NCBI GenBank assembly: GCA_914767715.1
Contig: OU612074.1
Coordinates: 139,501-203,500 of the forward strand
DNA from: Membranipora membranacea
Lineage: Eukaryota; Bryozoa; Gymnolaemata; Cheilostomatida; Membraniporidae
Direction: 5' to 3'
Length of the DNA stretch: 64,000 nt
The notes under the pieces: model-generated
Database searches by the model: none
What the model was told of the DNA's origin: nothing
What the model saw: the letters and a program-made list of their open reading frames with translations, nothing else
Part shown: piece after piece, positions 47,001 to 62,000 of the stretch
Position numbering within the stretch: the first letter of the stretch is position 1
How the letters are laid out: each line of letters begins with the position of its first letter
Position numbers and translations under genes: made by a program

Positions 47001-50000
47001 CCTATTTCAAAGATGTTAAAACTCATATAACAAAATGGATCAATGCCCATCAGGCCGTTATTCCACCATCCGGTACAGAGTAAACCTTCGCAAACTTTGT
47101 TTTAGAGCTAACTGTGTTCACTATTTAAATAGCCTTTTTTCAAAAAAGTAAACTTCATATGAATTTCTATCCATTTATTTTTACCGTCCATACTTTTAAC
47201 AAGAGAGCACTCACATGAAGCATTTTATTTCTCTAATTGATGAGACAAATAAACACATCATCATCATGTACATATACTTAGCTCGCAGGTTTTGCTCACA
47301 TGTATTGAGTCCGTTGTTTTCTTGGCACATCATTTACCATAGATACAGTTCTTTGGATTGGGAAGACACACACTATTGAGTGACAAAGAAATTAGATGGC
47401 AATTTGGCCAAAATACTAATGATTCAGTGATGCCATGTAAGACAATTGGTCCCTCAATGCCTATTTCACGATTATTTCACACACAAAAATTTGTCTTATT
47501 TTCTATCCATAGTGTTTCTCAACAAAGAATGAAGCAGAACTTCCTCTATCGCCATGCATTTCACAAACAAGAAGCAAGAAAACATCAAGTTTTAGAATTC
47601 ATCCACAATTCATAGAAATATCTAGTTGTAGTTGCATGTGTGTCAATGATGTATGCCTTGCCTTGCATGCTTAGTTAAACAGCACTGTTTCTTCTTTTAG
47701 GACAAAACCCTTCCTAAAGGTGTCTGTGGACGGAAACGACATACATGGTAAAATCAAGCCCTTCGCCACAGGATTGAAGGTAACTGTTGTTAGCTATGGT
47801 CAATTCTCAATACATCGATGTCAGCTACTATTAAGTCAAAGGAAATTCAATGGCATGATTTATAGATCTGGAGTATTTCATATATATCTGGATTGGATGG
47901 CAAAATGAATAGTTATTGCCCAATCGGAATATCCAAATCAAACCTTTTCACCCTTCAACATCTCCAAAAAGCGAGTGAATGTGTCATGTGGAGAGTTTGT
48001 ACATCGAGTATGAATGATTGAACTTGGGGCCAACCATATCTGTTTGAATGTGAGCCCACTATTTTTCCCAACGCCATTGACCTTGGGTCATGTTCAAAGT
48101 TTAAGAGAACTGAATTAAGATTGAATGATGGAGTTATGTGTGGTGAAATAAATAGTGAAAGTGATGAAAATGTCTGGTTGTTGCCGCGCGGATGTTTCTC
48201 AATTCTTCCTCTCTTCTCAAACCATTTCCCAGGGCCAATGGCAGCCGTATATTATCCCTGATTTCAGCACATAACAATCCACAATAAGAATATATTACCA
48301 AATTTGTATTCCAGAATTTACAACCCATTAAAATGAATTTAATTTGTCATCATCAATAACGCTGGTGAGGAGGCTACAGCCCAGCATACAGCTGCGGTGG
48401 TCAATTAAATAATTTTGAAACCCCATAAGTCTGTGTGGGGGAGATGTCTCCAGCTGATAACCAGGTGTGCCTGAGAGGGTTCAGCTCTGGTGTCCACAAC
48501 TGCTGATTTCCCTGGTCACCAGCAAAGATTAACAATCCACCAAAAATCCAGGAAAGCTTCTCGAAATCCACCAAGAAAGCTTCCCAAAATCTGCGTATAT
48601 CGGAGGCGTAGCTGAAAATGGTGTTCAATACTTTCTCATTATCAAGTGTGGTTTTAAGATTTTGCATTCGATGATTTTCAACCACACACATTCATGAATT
48701 TGACATGTAATCAAATTGAATGTTTGAAAAAGTTTGGCAAGTAATTGGATTGAACTCTGTAGGACAAACACAATTTTCTGGTGTGTAAGATTTTAAATAT
48801 ATTCAACTTAAAACGGAACAAAATTTTGACCCAGGATTCGATGCTTTTTCTTCAAAGGATATAATATATATTAATTTATACGGAACTCCTTCTCATCTTT
48901 GGCAGTTTTCAATTCTTCATTTTAACGTTTTGACGATTCTGCGGTCAGGGGGAGGGGACTGTTATTCAATTCTTTTTAAAGGTTCCCATGGAAAATGCAT
49001 AAATTGAAATTTAAATAGCCAATACCACCCAGCCCACTGTCGACATAGTAACCATTGACTTGTATCTCTGTACAGTTATATATAGATATACGTTTGTCAC
49101 CATTATGTAGCAATTTCCAGTTCGGCTCATCTTCAGCATGTCCTATATCATCACTAGACTCACAAGTCACAAGAGATAAAATCATCCCTCATCCTGCTGA
49201 CCATGAAAGCCGCTAGATTTTGGCCTGGAACTTGGTTATCTCCAAACTCCGCTATTGCCTCATCCCAAAGCCACAACGGCTACTGGATTGGTCAGATGTA
49301 GAACTTAATGTCGGTCCATTTGTTATCTAGTTGACATACCGGTAATTGTATTTTGGCTCCTAATCACTTATTTTTGATGACTGCAAGAAATTGGTGGCCG
49401 CTGGATGAGAGTGCTTCATTTCGTTGCCGTCATTCCTCGAGAGGTTCTAGTCCCAAACCCATCTCATTTAAAGTCTCCGCTCTCGAGACAGAACCGGTGA
49501 ATAACACTCTTACGTTGACTTCTACTTCATTTGTGGTTAATCTAAATACTCTTCCTTCTCCAAAACAATGATGGTTACCTATTAAAAATGAGTTGAACTT
49601 ATGGTTACCAAGGTTGTGCAACCCGATGTATGTTTGTGTGCCGTCAATCACTGTGGCCATACAAGTACCAAGGAAGCTGCTCTCCAGAAAACAAGCATGC
49701 ATTCAATCATCGAGTTAGGAATTCATTTCTGTCACTTGCCAGCCTGGCCGACAAACAAAACAGTCATTTTTAATTCAATCAAGCTGTAGAGAAGATAAAC
49801 AAACTGAAATCATCACATTATATTTGCTCATGGCAACAGACAATGTCAAAATTCTAGTTGTGACTTCTTGACTCTTGTTTTTCTGAATCGAAATTTATTT
49901 TTTGCCATTAAAATGCTAAGATAAGCTTCATTTTGAAATGAAAAATCGTTAGGATTACTTTGAAAATTTACTACAAAGCACTTAATCTTGTTATATGGCG

Positions 50001-53000
50001 GTAATTTATCCCTGCTATGATCAGAGGATCAGTGTAACCCTCACGCCTCTCCTTATAAATCTCACTCAATCTGATCGTCAACTTTGACATGTGAGGGAGC
50101 CTAGCCCGATTTCACAATCGCCCAAAATCCACCACACCAAAACCCTTACATTGGTCCGCAAACCAAATGGCAAACAATTTTGATCAGAATTTTTTTTCAC
50201 AAATCTATTCTGATCTTGATAGGAAGGCATCAATCCTTGTCTCGGCTGACTTCGGCTTCACCTTACCAAACTCCAGCCAGTTCTACCACTAATTGGCAGA
50301 CTGCCAAATTGCACATCTTCGTTGCTTTTTTCCACAGGTCGATGATTGTTTGTGCGCTGCATGTGATGTGTGTGTGTGTGTGGTCACGGTTACTTATTGC
50401 TTTCGCAGCGAGTGAGAGTTTATTTCCTGGAGCCATTTTTGATTCACCTCATTGGGGTTTGGCATAACTACAGCACTCGCAGCGAAGAAAGAGAAACATT
50501 GTATTATGTAATCATTAAGTCTGCGCCTAATGATATACAGGCACGTCAAAAGAGATGAGGGGTAGGGTGTGATCTGGCTGAAGTATATGTTTTTTATGGT
50601 TTGCATGAGTAATTTATCAAATACGTCAGCAACATAGCTCATTTGTACAAATCCATTTGATTGTCGCAATCATTGCCTACTATACAGTGTAAGTCACTTA
50701 ATTCAAACTCCAGGGGACCCAAGATATTTATTCTTATTATGAACTGTTCTCATTATAATAATGCCAGCTAGCGGGGATTTTCAGCAAATGTGGGGCTTAT
50801 TGCAGGGATTTTGACAAACAGCAACTTTTCATTTGTTGTATTATGTAATGCAAGTATTAATGGAAATAAAACACTGATGACTAGTGAACAGTAGTCACCA
50901 CTGGATTGGATATGAGGGCTGGCAGCTTTGTTTAAGAGTGTTAAATCCAGATATTGATCACTCCCTTGGTCTGCATTGTCAAAAACAAACATCTGAACAA
51001 GTAGTTACATTTTTCCCTGATTAGAAAAGACAACTTCGAATCATGAGCCATCTAAAAGGAGTAATTTTCTTCCTAGGTAGGGGAACACAATTTCGAATTA
51101 CAGTTACATTTTTGAATTAAATGAGTTTAAAAACTATTAGCTGAGCTGGGACCTCACTCAGTTGTGTGAATTAACAGGAATTTCGGATTATCAAGATTCG
51201 AATTAACCAGCTTACACTGTATATGTAAATTTTGACCACTATTGTATTTTTAGGCGTATCTTCAGTTTGCTAAGCTACTACCAAGAACGCTAGTGGCGAT
51301 CCAAAACCTCAACGACGATTACTATAATATGCTGTTTGTTAGGTCTCTGTGCCAGTCAGAGACCATGGCTCTGGAGTTAGACACAGACGAAGTTCCAACA
51401 TCGGTAAGAAAATAATTTGGACCCTCCAGAAAATTGAAGGGAGATGGTATATATTGTTGATCTTCAAGTTTTGAACTCAATCAAGCAATCGGTTACATTA
51501 CCATGCAGTGAAAACCCCTATGCCTATATAACGAGTTAGCAAGCCTGACCATCTGATGGTTCACAAGTCACTACTAATCTACCTTACCTTACCTAACCTA
51601 ATCCAGTATGGCAGCTGAACTAAAAATGACTCCCCTCACCCAGCTATGCAAAAGCATGCACATGCTTTAATAGAAAACAAAGTAGCAAGGGAGACCAGCT
51701 GTTATAACTTAATGCTTGGCATGCTCAGCTAGTTTAAAAAGGACAGGCTTTCCTGCTCGCTTATCTGTTCAAGCAGTTGCATCACCATCCTGATCTGGCA
51801 CCGTTGCAAACACTGCGTTGTACCGTTCAGTACTAGGCTCTGTACCACAGAGAGATCTGAGTTATTACCTCCATATGTGGATGGTTTAGGTTCTGTAATG
51901 CAGAGAGATCTGAGTTATTACCTCCATATGTGGATGGTTTAGGTTCTGATTCGCACAAGAGATATGCCAGATGTCTAGGAGCAGGAATAACTCACCGCCA
52001 TCGTGGTACCAATGGTTGCCACAGCGTTGTGTTACACACAGGGTGGTACCAATGGTTGCCACAGCGTTGTGTTACACAACTCTGCGTATGATTGAAAGAT
52101 GACAAGGCTGTCAAGAATATAAATTTAGTTCTTATAATTCATAACTACAGGCAAGGCTGTAAATATTCGGTTGACACTGGAAACCGGCCAACAAATATGC
52201 CATCAATTAGAGTTCAGTGTGTGTGTGATTGTAACAATCTATTCATAAACAAACCCACAAGTGTACCGACTTCCTCCTGAGTTAGTACTGGTGACATTGG
52301 TTTGTTGATGAAAAGCAAGAAATTGAACACGCCAAAAATTATTGCTAAATCATGAATGAAAGCTGTTGGCAAGTGGATATTTCTATGAGTTATTAAATAG
52401 CTGCGGATCTTGCAGTAGGGGAAATGACAAGATAATTGTTCTTGACATGTTACAATCAATATAGAACAATTCTGCTAAAGAGAGCCAACCGGTTAAAATC
52501 ACACCCAAACTACACAATCAAAACCTTAAATAAAGATGTAAATGGATTTCGTTACATGATCCAAGTCAATGTTCGTTTTTAGGAGTCCTTTTAAGTCTAC
52601 GTTTGAGGGCGTTTTTGATGGTCTCTTTTACAACCACTGCAATAGGTAACTTCGCGCCCTTGGTATCTATATTAAATAATCATTAATTATAATCATTTCC
52701 ATGGGGAAATCCAACTGAATCCAACTTGAATTCAAGTTGTCTCCCTATTACCAATGAGGAGATAATACTAAGTTTCATGTCAATATCAGTGAAAAACCGT
52801 ATACCTAATCATAAAATCTATTCAGTTGGATTTCCCCATGAAAATGATTAAAATTAATGATTATTTAATATAGATAACAAGGGCCCAAAGTTACCTATTA
52901 AGGTAAGGTAGGATGACATAAAATCAAGGGCAGTGCCAAAAGGCTGGAGGTAACATCACTGATATTGATAATGAAGAGTCATAGCGTTCTGAAACAACTG

Positions 53001-56000
53001 AGGTCTCTCAATCCCAGGAAAGGTGCTGGGACCAATGGCATAATTCCTAAAGTGATGAAATTATGTTGCTATCAACTCACTCCAGCTATCACCAGATTAA
53101 CCAACTCCTCCATATCAGCCAAGACAACTCCAACACTGTAGAAATCCGCTATTATAAAACCACTACCTAAAGTAAAAAATCCACAAGAACTGAAACAATA
53201 TAGACCCATCGCTTTAACCAGCTGCCTGTGCAAGATCATGGAACGCCTCATTAAACAATATGTTATCTCTCATACCCTTTGGACAGTCATCAATTTGCAT
53301 ATAGATCAGACCGTTCTACACAAGATGCCATTCTCTGCTTGACTACCACAGTAACCACTTTCATAGACAAACTAGCCACCAATTATGCAAGATGCTTATT
53401 TCTAGACTTTTCGTCAGCCTTCAATACAATCAATGTCTCCAGTCTCATATCACAACTCCAGCACCTCGACTCTGCAGTCACTGAGTGGATATCTAGCTTT
53501 CTCAGTGACAGAGTACAAAGAACTATGGTAGACGGCAATCTATCTCGACCCATCAAGACAAACACTGGTACACCTCAAGGCTCCGTTTTAAGTCCCCTTT
53601 TGTTTTCCATATATACGGACCGGATTACATCTGAATTGAGCAATGTTACCATAATCAAGTATGCCGATGACACCTGTATCATTGGCTGCATTTCCAATCA
53701 ACAAGATCTAGACTCATACTTTCACGAGATAGACAGGATTTCTAAGCAATGTTCTGATTATGATTTTTTATTGAATGCCAGCAAAACTCAGGAAATATTA
53801 TTTTCTACTCAACGAACTAAGCCCCATACCCCTCCTATTGTTTTAAATGGTGAAAGCATTACTATGTGTGACAAAGTCACTTATCTTGGTATTATGTTAG
53901 ATCAAAAGCTGCGCTTTGAAGAACACATTCAGTCTGTTGTGAGTAAAGCTGAGCAGCGTATGTATATTGTCAGGAATTTTGTACATCTTAGCACCATACC
54001 CCTTGCCACTATGTTATTTAAAAGTTTTATTGTTTCCCTGCTCACTTATTGTTCACCAGTATTATACACTACTATTTTTGCTAAAGACAAGAAACGTTTG
54101 AGCAAGTTTTTTGATCAGGCCTCAAAGCTCAAACTCCAAGTAGATGATCTCGACAGCCTTATGACTAAGCGTACCAAAACACTTGCCCTTCGATATATCC
54201 ATGACGATGACCACTTTATGAACAACTTTCTTGCTAAATGCCCCTCAGGCAGGTATCGAGCAATTAAACACAGAAGTGCCCTTGGTAAAGACTGTTTTTT
54301 GAGGCACGCTATCCATATTTTAAATGATATTCTCTTTTAATCATCCATCAGTGTTTAAACTTATTTTTCCTTGTATGTGCTGGCTCCTTTTCAGTTTGAA
54401 CACCCTTATCTCGCAACATATTATTTTATGTTAGAGATAGAATACAATCAATCAATCAATCATGTTATAAGATCAGATCTGATCATTGCCTGCTGATGGC
54501 AATCTTGATCTAATATTGCCCAACTTTTTATGGGGGATTTCATCGACGAGGAGGCGTTCACATTAAACATGGAGGGTTGCGCGGTGAAACCGCTTGAAGT
54601 CACCTTTTTATTGCAGCATTTCCTCCAAAGCAATCGCCTCCTCAATGCGCAAGTTTAATATTGAAATCCTTTAAATTAAACATTAAAAAGTTGAGATTAG
54701 TTAAAAACCTGCAATAATCTATAATTTATTTTAATATTATTGACCATGGATGTAGGTATAAAACTTGTGATCATTATTGTAATCCTGACTGTGGGCCCTG
54801 CCCTTATAACTATCTTGCCTTGCATTTCAGAGGAACACGGATTATTTAATTGTTTCAAAATCAATTTTATTGTTGTAGTTTACTACTTTTAAAAATAAAT
54901 CATCAAAATGTTCTCTCAGTGAGGTAGGAAAATCATCATTCATAGTTCCAAGTCCAAATTCTGATTTTGAAATCTATGGCAATGATGTTAAATGTTAGTA
55001 AAGTTTATAGCTAAACGCGTTTTGCAATGGTCAAATCAAACATCTCTTCACCCAGAACACTAGTCATGAAGAAAAATTGCGCATCAAATGACTGATTATC
55101 AGCCACTGGTCCTTGCAGTGTTCAATGATTCAGCTTGAAATCTTAAAAAATAAACTTCGCACAAATCTCAGGCTTCGCAAATATTGCTAAAGCGCAGGTT
55201 GATCAGAGAACAAACTGATTTGTACATTTGATAATAGGGGTTTATTAGTACTTGTTTGACACTCCGAGATTAGATAAGGCCCTCTGCTCTATCTGAGGAC
55301 TGAGGACAGTTTCAGGTGAACTCAAATCCTGCAAACTGAATTTCAAAGTCAATATGGACGATATCATGGGTTGACATATAAGTTAGTAAAGAGGCTATTC
55401 TCAATTATATCAAGAAGGCCAGCATACTATAGAAGGCCAGCATACTATAGAAGGCCAGCATACTATATAAGGCCAGCATACTATATAAGGCCAGCATACT
55501 ATATAAGGCCAGCATACTATATAAGGCCAGCATACTATATAAGGCCAGCATACTATATAAGGCCAGCATACTATATAAGGCCAGCATACTATATACGGCC
55601 AGCATACTATATAAGGCCAGCATACTATATAAGGCCAGCATACTATATAAGGCCAGCATACTATATAAGGCCAGCATACTATATAAGGCCAGCATACTAT
55701 ATAAGGCCAGCATACTATATAAGGCCAGCATACTATATAAGGCCAGCATACTATATAAGGCCAGCATACTATATAAGGCCAGCATACTATATAAGGCCAG
55801 CATACTATATAAGGCCAGCATACTATATAAGGCCAGCATACTATATAAGGCCAGCATACTATATAAGGCCAGCATACTATATAAGGCCAGCATACTATAT
55901 AAGGCCAGCATACTATATAAGGCCAGCATACTATAGAAGGCCAGCATACTATATAAGGCCAGCATACTATATAAGGCCAGCATACTATATAAGGCCAGCA

Positions 56001-59000
56001 TACTATATAAGGCCAGCATACTATATAAGGCCAGCATACTATATAAGGCCAGCATACTATATAAGGCCAGCATACTATAGAAGGCCAGCATACTATATAA
56101 GGCCAGCATACTCACTCCTCAATTAACTTGTAAAGAAAGTTCAAAAATCAAAATTCCCTAATATTTCAGTAAATTCTGATCGATGAATATTTTCATCATG
56201 ACTGTATGTATATTTTTTTTAAATATCCAACTTATTATGAATGATGCTCATTCTTAGTCATATAATTGATGTTGGGTTAACATATAAATATTTATGAATC
56301 TTTGATTAGTGTTCTTTAGCGAATAGTGATAGAAGCAGCATGACTATGGATAGGATTACATATCTGTCACAAAACTTATGAAACAATAACAGTGTATTGG
56401 TAAACACATTGTGTCTCATTTTCAGAAGTCAATAAATTCAGTAACTCTACTGAGTTAAACTCCTATATGACCCTGAGAAGACTATGTGACCACCAAAAGC
56501 CCCCCCCCCCCCCCAGCTAACTAGCTGAAATCATGTGCCTCGTTGCTTTTTTTTTCTCTTCTTTTCATGAATTTTGAATGAATTTCAAAATTCTATTCTT
56601 GATTACTGTACTTTATGTTTTGTGTTATTCAGAGTGGAGCAGACACAGAGAAGCACCTGATGACAGTAGGATACACCACAACCCAGGCTTACAGAGCTTG
56701 TATACTTATGTACAAAGATGGAAGGCTCGTCAAATGTGTGGCTCCTCCGTCGTCACGCAAACATGTAAAATTGTAAACAAAATAATCATTGCTATGAAGC
56801 TTGAATACATTAAAAAAGCGGATGCGCTGTAAAACCAAGGATTGTAAAATTAAATATTTCACACATTCATTCAAATGAGTTTGATAGTTTGTTTCTCGTG
56901 TCTTAACTTTGAAAATTACTGTAACGATTTTTGATACATTCAGACGGTCAGGAAGATGCATGGGGTCCACTCTTATGTGCAAGCAGAACAATAAAATTTC
57001 CATCAGAGATATGTTGCCAATTGGGTTGGCTGGAAAACATGTTCGGACTGTGTGTGACAAAATATTTATTACCATTGGTTTTTCTCACACTGAAGAAAGC
57101 CAATTTTCGCTTTCCTTCAAGGTCACACATAAATAAACATTGCCTTATAAGGAGGCAGTTTAATGTTCACCAGTATTTTTCCGAGACATCTCCGTATTGT
57201 TTAACAGCTCGATATGCAGACTGACTAGATAAGTTTGTCTGGTAGTCATGTTCTTGAGGCCCATAAACTGAATCATAAAAGGAACCAGTTATTTGCATTA
57301 TGAAACATTGAATCTTTTTTCCAAGCATTGCATGAGGAAAAGAGAGTCCAATGTTTTAGGATTTAAATAATGGCCCCAACATTCAGATTGGTCATCGCCA
57401 TTAAGAGATAATCATGACTGTTGAGTAACTGGATAATGAAGTTATAATATTTGTGGCAAAGCTAATTGCATAATATTGATGACATGATGTTAGATGTTAA
57501 ATTCGCAGGAAAAATGATCTTGCTCTTCTTTCCCCCTACCACACATAAGATAATTAATTGCTGCTTGTGTTTACTGGTCAATAGAATTCTCTATCAATGA
57601 TACTTCCTTGAATTATTAAAAGGTATTTTGACCATAAATATATCACAAGCGGGGAATTTGTCTTGCACTTCCTTACTATGTCAAATTTTTACGAAATATT
57701 TTAGGAAATTTAACAATATTCGCCTTTTTCTCTTATTGTAGAGAAGAGATAGGAGCAAGTACCAGCTTATTGGGATCGTCCATGAGATTGGTGAAGATTC
57801 AGGAATATATGAGTAAGTAAGAATTGTGATGTCGCAACTCAATTAAAATTGGGTTGATTCTCATATCTAAGGGTCATCTGTCCAGTGGTTACAAGTCTAA
57901 GTATGGGCTGAATGCGCTTCTCCTATATCCGTGTCATTATTCTCTGCTATCAATCTCAACCTGCTATTCTGTCCTGGCACTGGCACATCGATAGCCTCAG
58001 GTCTTCACTTGTTCTTGAGTACGTGCCCTCAACTATCTATCTTTAGAGTGTCAAAAGCTAGCCAGCTAGTTTCGCACACCCTGTTTGACTTCTCATTCTC
58101 AACTCCGTGTTTATGTTGGCTGCTCTGATGAGTTTGAGAGAGAGAGGGAGAGGAAGCTATGCAGCCGAGATTGTTTAATCATCATGTTTTTCTTTTCCCT
58201 CCACTCTCAAATTTTTGTTTGCTGTTTCATGGTTTTTTTGACTTCCAACACATTAAGTTCTGCGCCTCACTTCCCCTGTTGTTATTGTTACCTAATGTTA
58301 CACCAGCTACACCAGTTGCTGTTAAACGCTCAGCAAAGTCTTCTTTGAGAGGCGCACACGTGAACCGGTGTTGTTGTGAAATATTTTCAAAACCCTAAAC
58401 ATCCGTCATCGCCATCTGTTTACTCTGAATGATAGGGTCCACTGGATCATTGAGTAAGCAGCAGTAGCGTGTACTGCACAATCATCGCTGCCTTAAACCA
58501 GAGGAAACAGCTCTACGTGAGGCTAGACGCGGCATATCATCATCTCCCAGCTACGTGCTGACAGAGTTGTGTTTGCTTAATACATTTTCATAATTATCGC
58601 ACCGCTAAATACAGCAGTGCAAGTAGCAACATGTCAATACCAGTTGCAATAGATTTTGTTATCAACTTTCGACACGAAATTCAGGCAAAACATCTGGTCT
58701 AAGGCAATGTGAGCTTAGCCATGATCATTTCAATGCTCTCTGAATTGCCTCGCATACCCATGAGAGGCAGTAAAATTGTCTTTTTATCTGGGGTAATTTG
58801 CGGTTAGCAAGACCAAGGAGTAACAGGGTATTCGCTATTACTCCTTGGCAAGACAAAACATCTTATTCGTTGTTTTTGCCTATTGCCATATATGGTTGAA
58901 TGAAATTGGTGCTTGTCACAGTTTCATTCAATAATCTGATGATCTGATGTGGTTACTTCCGTAACAGGAACAGCAACGTGATCATTCTGGGCGTCACCAA

Positions 59001-62000
59001 ATCCTAAACACACAAAATCCTCCCTCTCTCTATAACTGGCCACTTTTGATGTAACATTATGACACCTCAGTGTTAAAAGCCAAAACCTATCTTTGTTTTC
59101 TGCCCTGGATTTTCATATGAAAATTTTAGGATTATCCCGTTTTAATTTGTTGGTTTTTCCTTTGGTGTTGGTGACAACTTTTAGAATATTGAGTACACTT
59201 CTGGTGAGTTGTTGTTTGGCTGTCATGCTGTTGATGTTAGTTGAGAATAAATAATTTTGCTATATAAACGTACGGAAGTCGATCAATTGCTTTTTTTTCA
59301 CCATTGAATGCTATCTGCTTTTGGTTATTTTTTTATACCTATCTTGTATAGATAGACCAGCTGCTCTTTTGTTTGCGGGGCTAAAGTAGCGTATTCTCTG
59401 ACAGTTCACTCAATAAAATGTCCGGATTTTTAGACCTTTCAGGATCTCAGCCGTATTCAGTGCCATAGATTTGTATGTTGCATCACTCTCATGGTTGTAT
59501 CCAGGAGGTTTAGTCCTGTTCTGTCCGTGTTATGCTGATCCTGTTTTTAACTCTCCACGCTATACACAATGTATAGTCTGGTGAGAACACTGAGATCATC
59601 TCTAATAGTGACGAGTCAGTTCCTGGTCAGGTGGTCAGATTCTGACGTTGACATATAGAAGCCAATGTCAGTCATCACATCCTAAAAGTCAAGGATGTGA
59701 TTGGTGCGTCCAGAAGTCTGTCGAGCTGATTTTACCTTGTTGACAAGCTCAAACATATGGCACCATCAGGATATGCTTTGGAATACCAGCCAAATTTGAT
59801 CTGTGATCAGACACATTCGTGAAGACCCGTGTGTTTTACGCAGTCTCTATGCACTCGTGTTATTATTTGTGAGACGGTATGTTTAGACCTTTGAATTATT
59901 ACACGGAGTAAATACTGTAGCTGTTGTGTCTTTGCCTCTGTTAGTTAATATCACTCAATGCGATGTTTTGGAATTCCCTGTGAGATTAGATCCATCTCCT
60001 TGTAACATTTCATCAACTGACTCGAAGTAATTGGGAATTCCGGAATTGCAAAAGTACATCGAAGGAGTGATGTTATCATACCCTGCTGCAGCTCCTGCTC
60101 CTTGCGCCAGTTATCAAGATCTTTCCCTACCAGAAGATATAATTATCAAACTCCCCTAGATCGGATTTGCTGCACTTAAATATTCAATTATTATAATTAT
60201 ATAATTAACTTTGCAGCTGTTGCAGCTGTAAACATTTCTACCATAAATTTTATATCAGTATTTTAATTTTGTGTCCTAATTTTATAGCTTCTATGTTTTG
60301 GTTACCGAATCATTGGAAAATGGAAAAGGGCCTTAAATGAGGCCTGGATAAGCTTTCTCGGAAACCCGCTGTTACTGGAGATTGTACCCGTTTCTAAAAT
60401 ATATGATAAGGTAATGCTGTGATTACAGGGCCATAGAAAATGCAGCTAAAGAAGAATATTGGAAGGCATATGAGGTGTTCAAGTCCCACCCCGTAAAGAT
60501 AACGAGACCCGCCGAGACCTGGGCCCAGTGTAAGGACTGCATGAAGTGGCGACTAATAATCAGTGACCAGCCCGAAGCTTATGACAGGAAGTGTACGGTA
60601 TTCAATGTCCTCTCCAGGTAAGGCCGAGTTCATTAATGTGTCATAACTGTGCTTTTATCTCGATACCCTACCCCAGCAGCCTGCCAAAACTAAATACCTG
60701 ACTTTTCCATATGTGGGCTGGCCAGGAAGCTAAATAACCAATAACTTTTTTATTGCAGATTCAAGTCAATGATTACATAATAGGTAGATCTTATAAATAT
60801 CAATCAAGGAAATTTAGGGAATCCTGTTACCCTAGTCAAGCTCACGCATTTTTGGCTCCAATTTTATTAGTTCCATTGTGAACTCGTGGCACAGAAAGTT
60901 CAAATTTGCCGCAAAAAAATGTTGGTGTTGACTGAAAGAAATCCTGCTTCATGAGCAAACAGGGTGACACTTGCGTTTTTTGCATCGTCTAACAAGCCAA
61001 ATGTGCACCGTCACCTGATCTGCTATTTATTTCTGTAGCGAATCCTTCGTTTGTTCAAGATTTTATCAATTATTGATCTGCAAAAAATCCAGAATTTTAC
61101 CGTAAACAGAATATAGGGTAAGATCAGTAATCCTGTGGCTTTATTGATGACTTGTTTTACATGAACTCTCACACACAACACGCTGCAGGCATTAAGTGTT
61201 CACCTGGTTTGAGGCTGCCTCAATCCACCAACAATAATCCCTGATTTGTTATTCAATTAACACCGCTTTTTATTCTTCCGAGTTGCCTTAGCCGAGCATT
61301 TGTCTGTTTTCTGTGATTACATACCGTAATCCCTCACCTATAAGTCACCGGACTTATAAGTGAATCACCCCCCTCAGAAAAAATAAAAATGCTCCAGCTA
61401 TAAGACACCCCACCGCTCTAAGACACTCACTACACTACACTCACTACAAATGAACTAAGTAGTTTTGGGAAAAAAACTGCCCTCAGTGGGGTACGAACTC
61501 ACAACTCCATGTTTACAAGTCGAACGCTCTACCACTGAGCTATTCATCTTCGGTGATTGTAAGAGGTTATGGTCTAAAATGAATATAATAATGCTTCAAA
61601 TGATAGTCGCGTCTATATACTACTCTCTTATAGCCGCCTTCACTTATACGTCGCGCGATCTATAGGTGAGGGATTACGGTACACAGATTTATCCTGCAAT
61701 TTATTGCAGGGGCTTATTAGAAAATATTCTTAAAAAACACTGGTTGCATCTAATAAAACCCAAACCATTGATGGCTGCACTCTCTGCTACGCATTCTTGG
61801 AGGGTGTTTGTGGTGGCTGATTGAGGTTAACAAGATAAATGGACAAATTAAGCAACAGAAAAGTTTTGGTGTGGGATTTGTCACTTATAAACAAGATTTT
61901 GGTTTAATATACCTGAAAATCATACTAATGTATGCGAGATTAAAAGTAACGGTTAGTTATTGCCTAATAAGCCATTAGGCTTTCTTATCATCATATTTAC

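Noticed and set aside
55418-56112. CRISPR-like array
   Set aside because: Units abut with no unique spacers, and the genome is eukaryotic.
55371-56126. Long open frames on both strands (repeats RPAYYI and YSMLAL)
   Set aside because: They come from an 18-bp tandem repeat whose period is a multiple of three; no start context, domain or splice structure.
57931-58398. Overlapping open frames in a MORC intron
   Set aside because: Low-complexity Ser/Leu/Phe-rich translations in several frames, no domain or conserved pattern.
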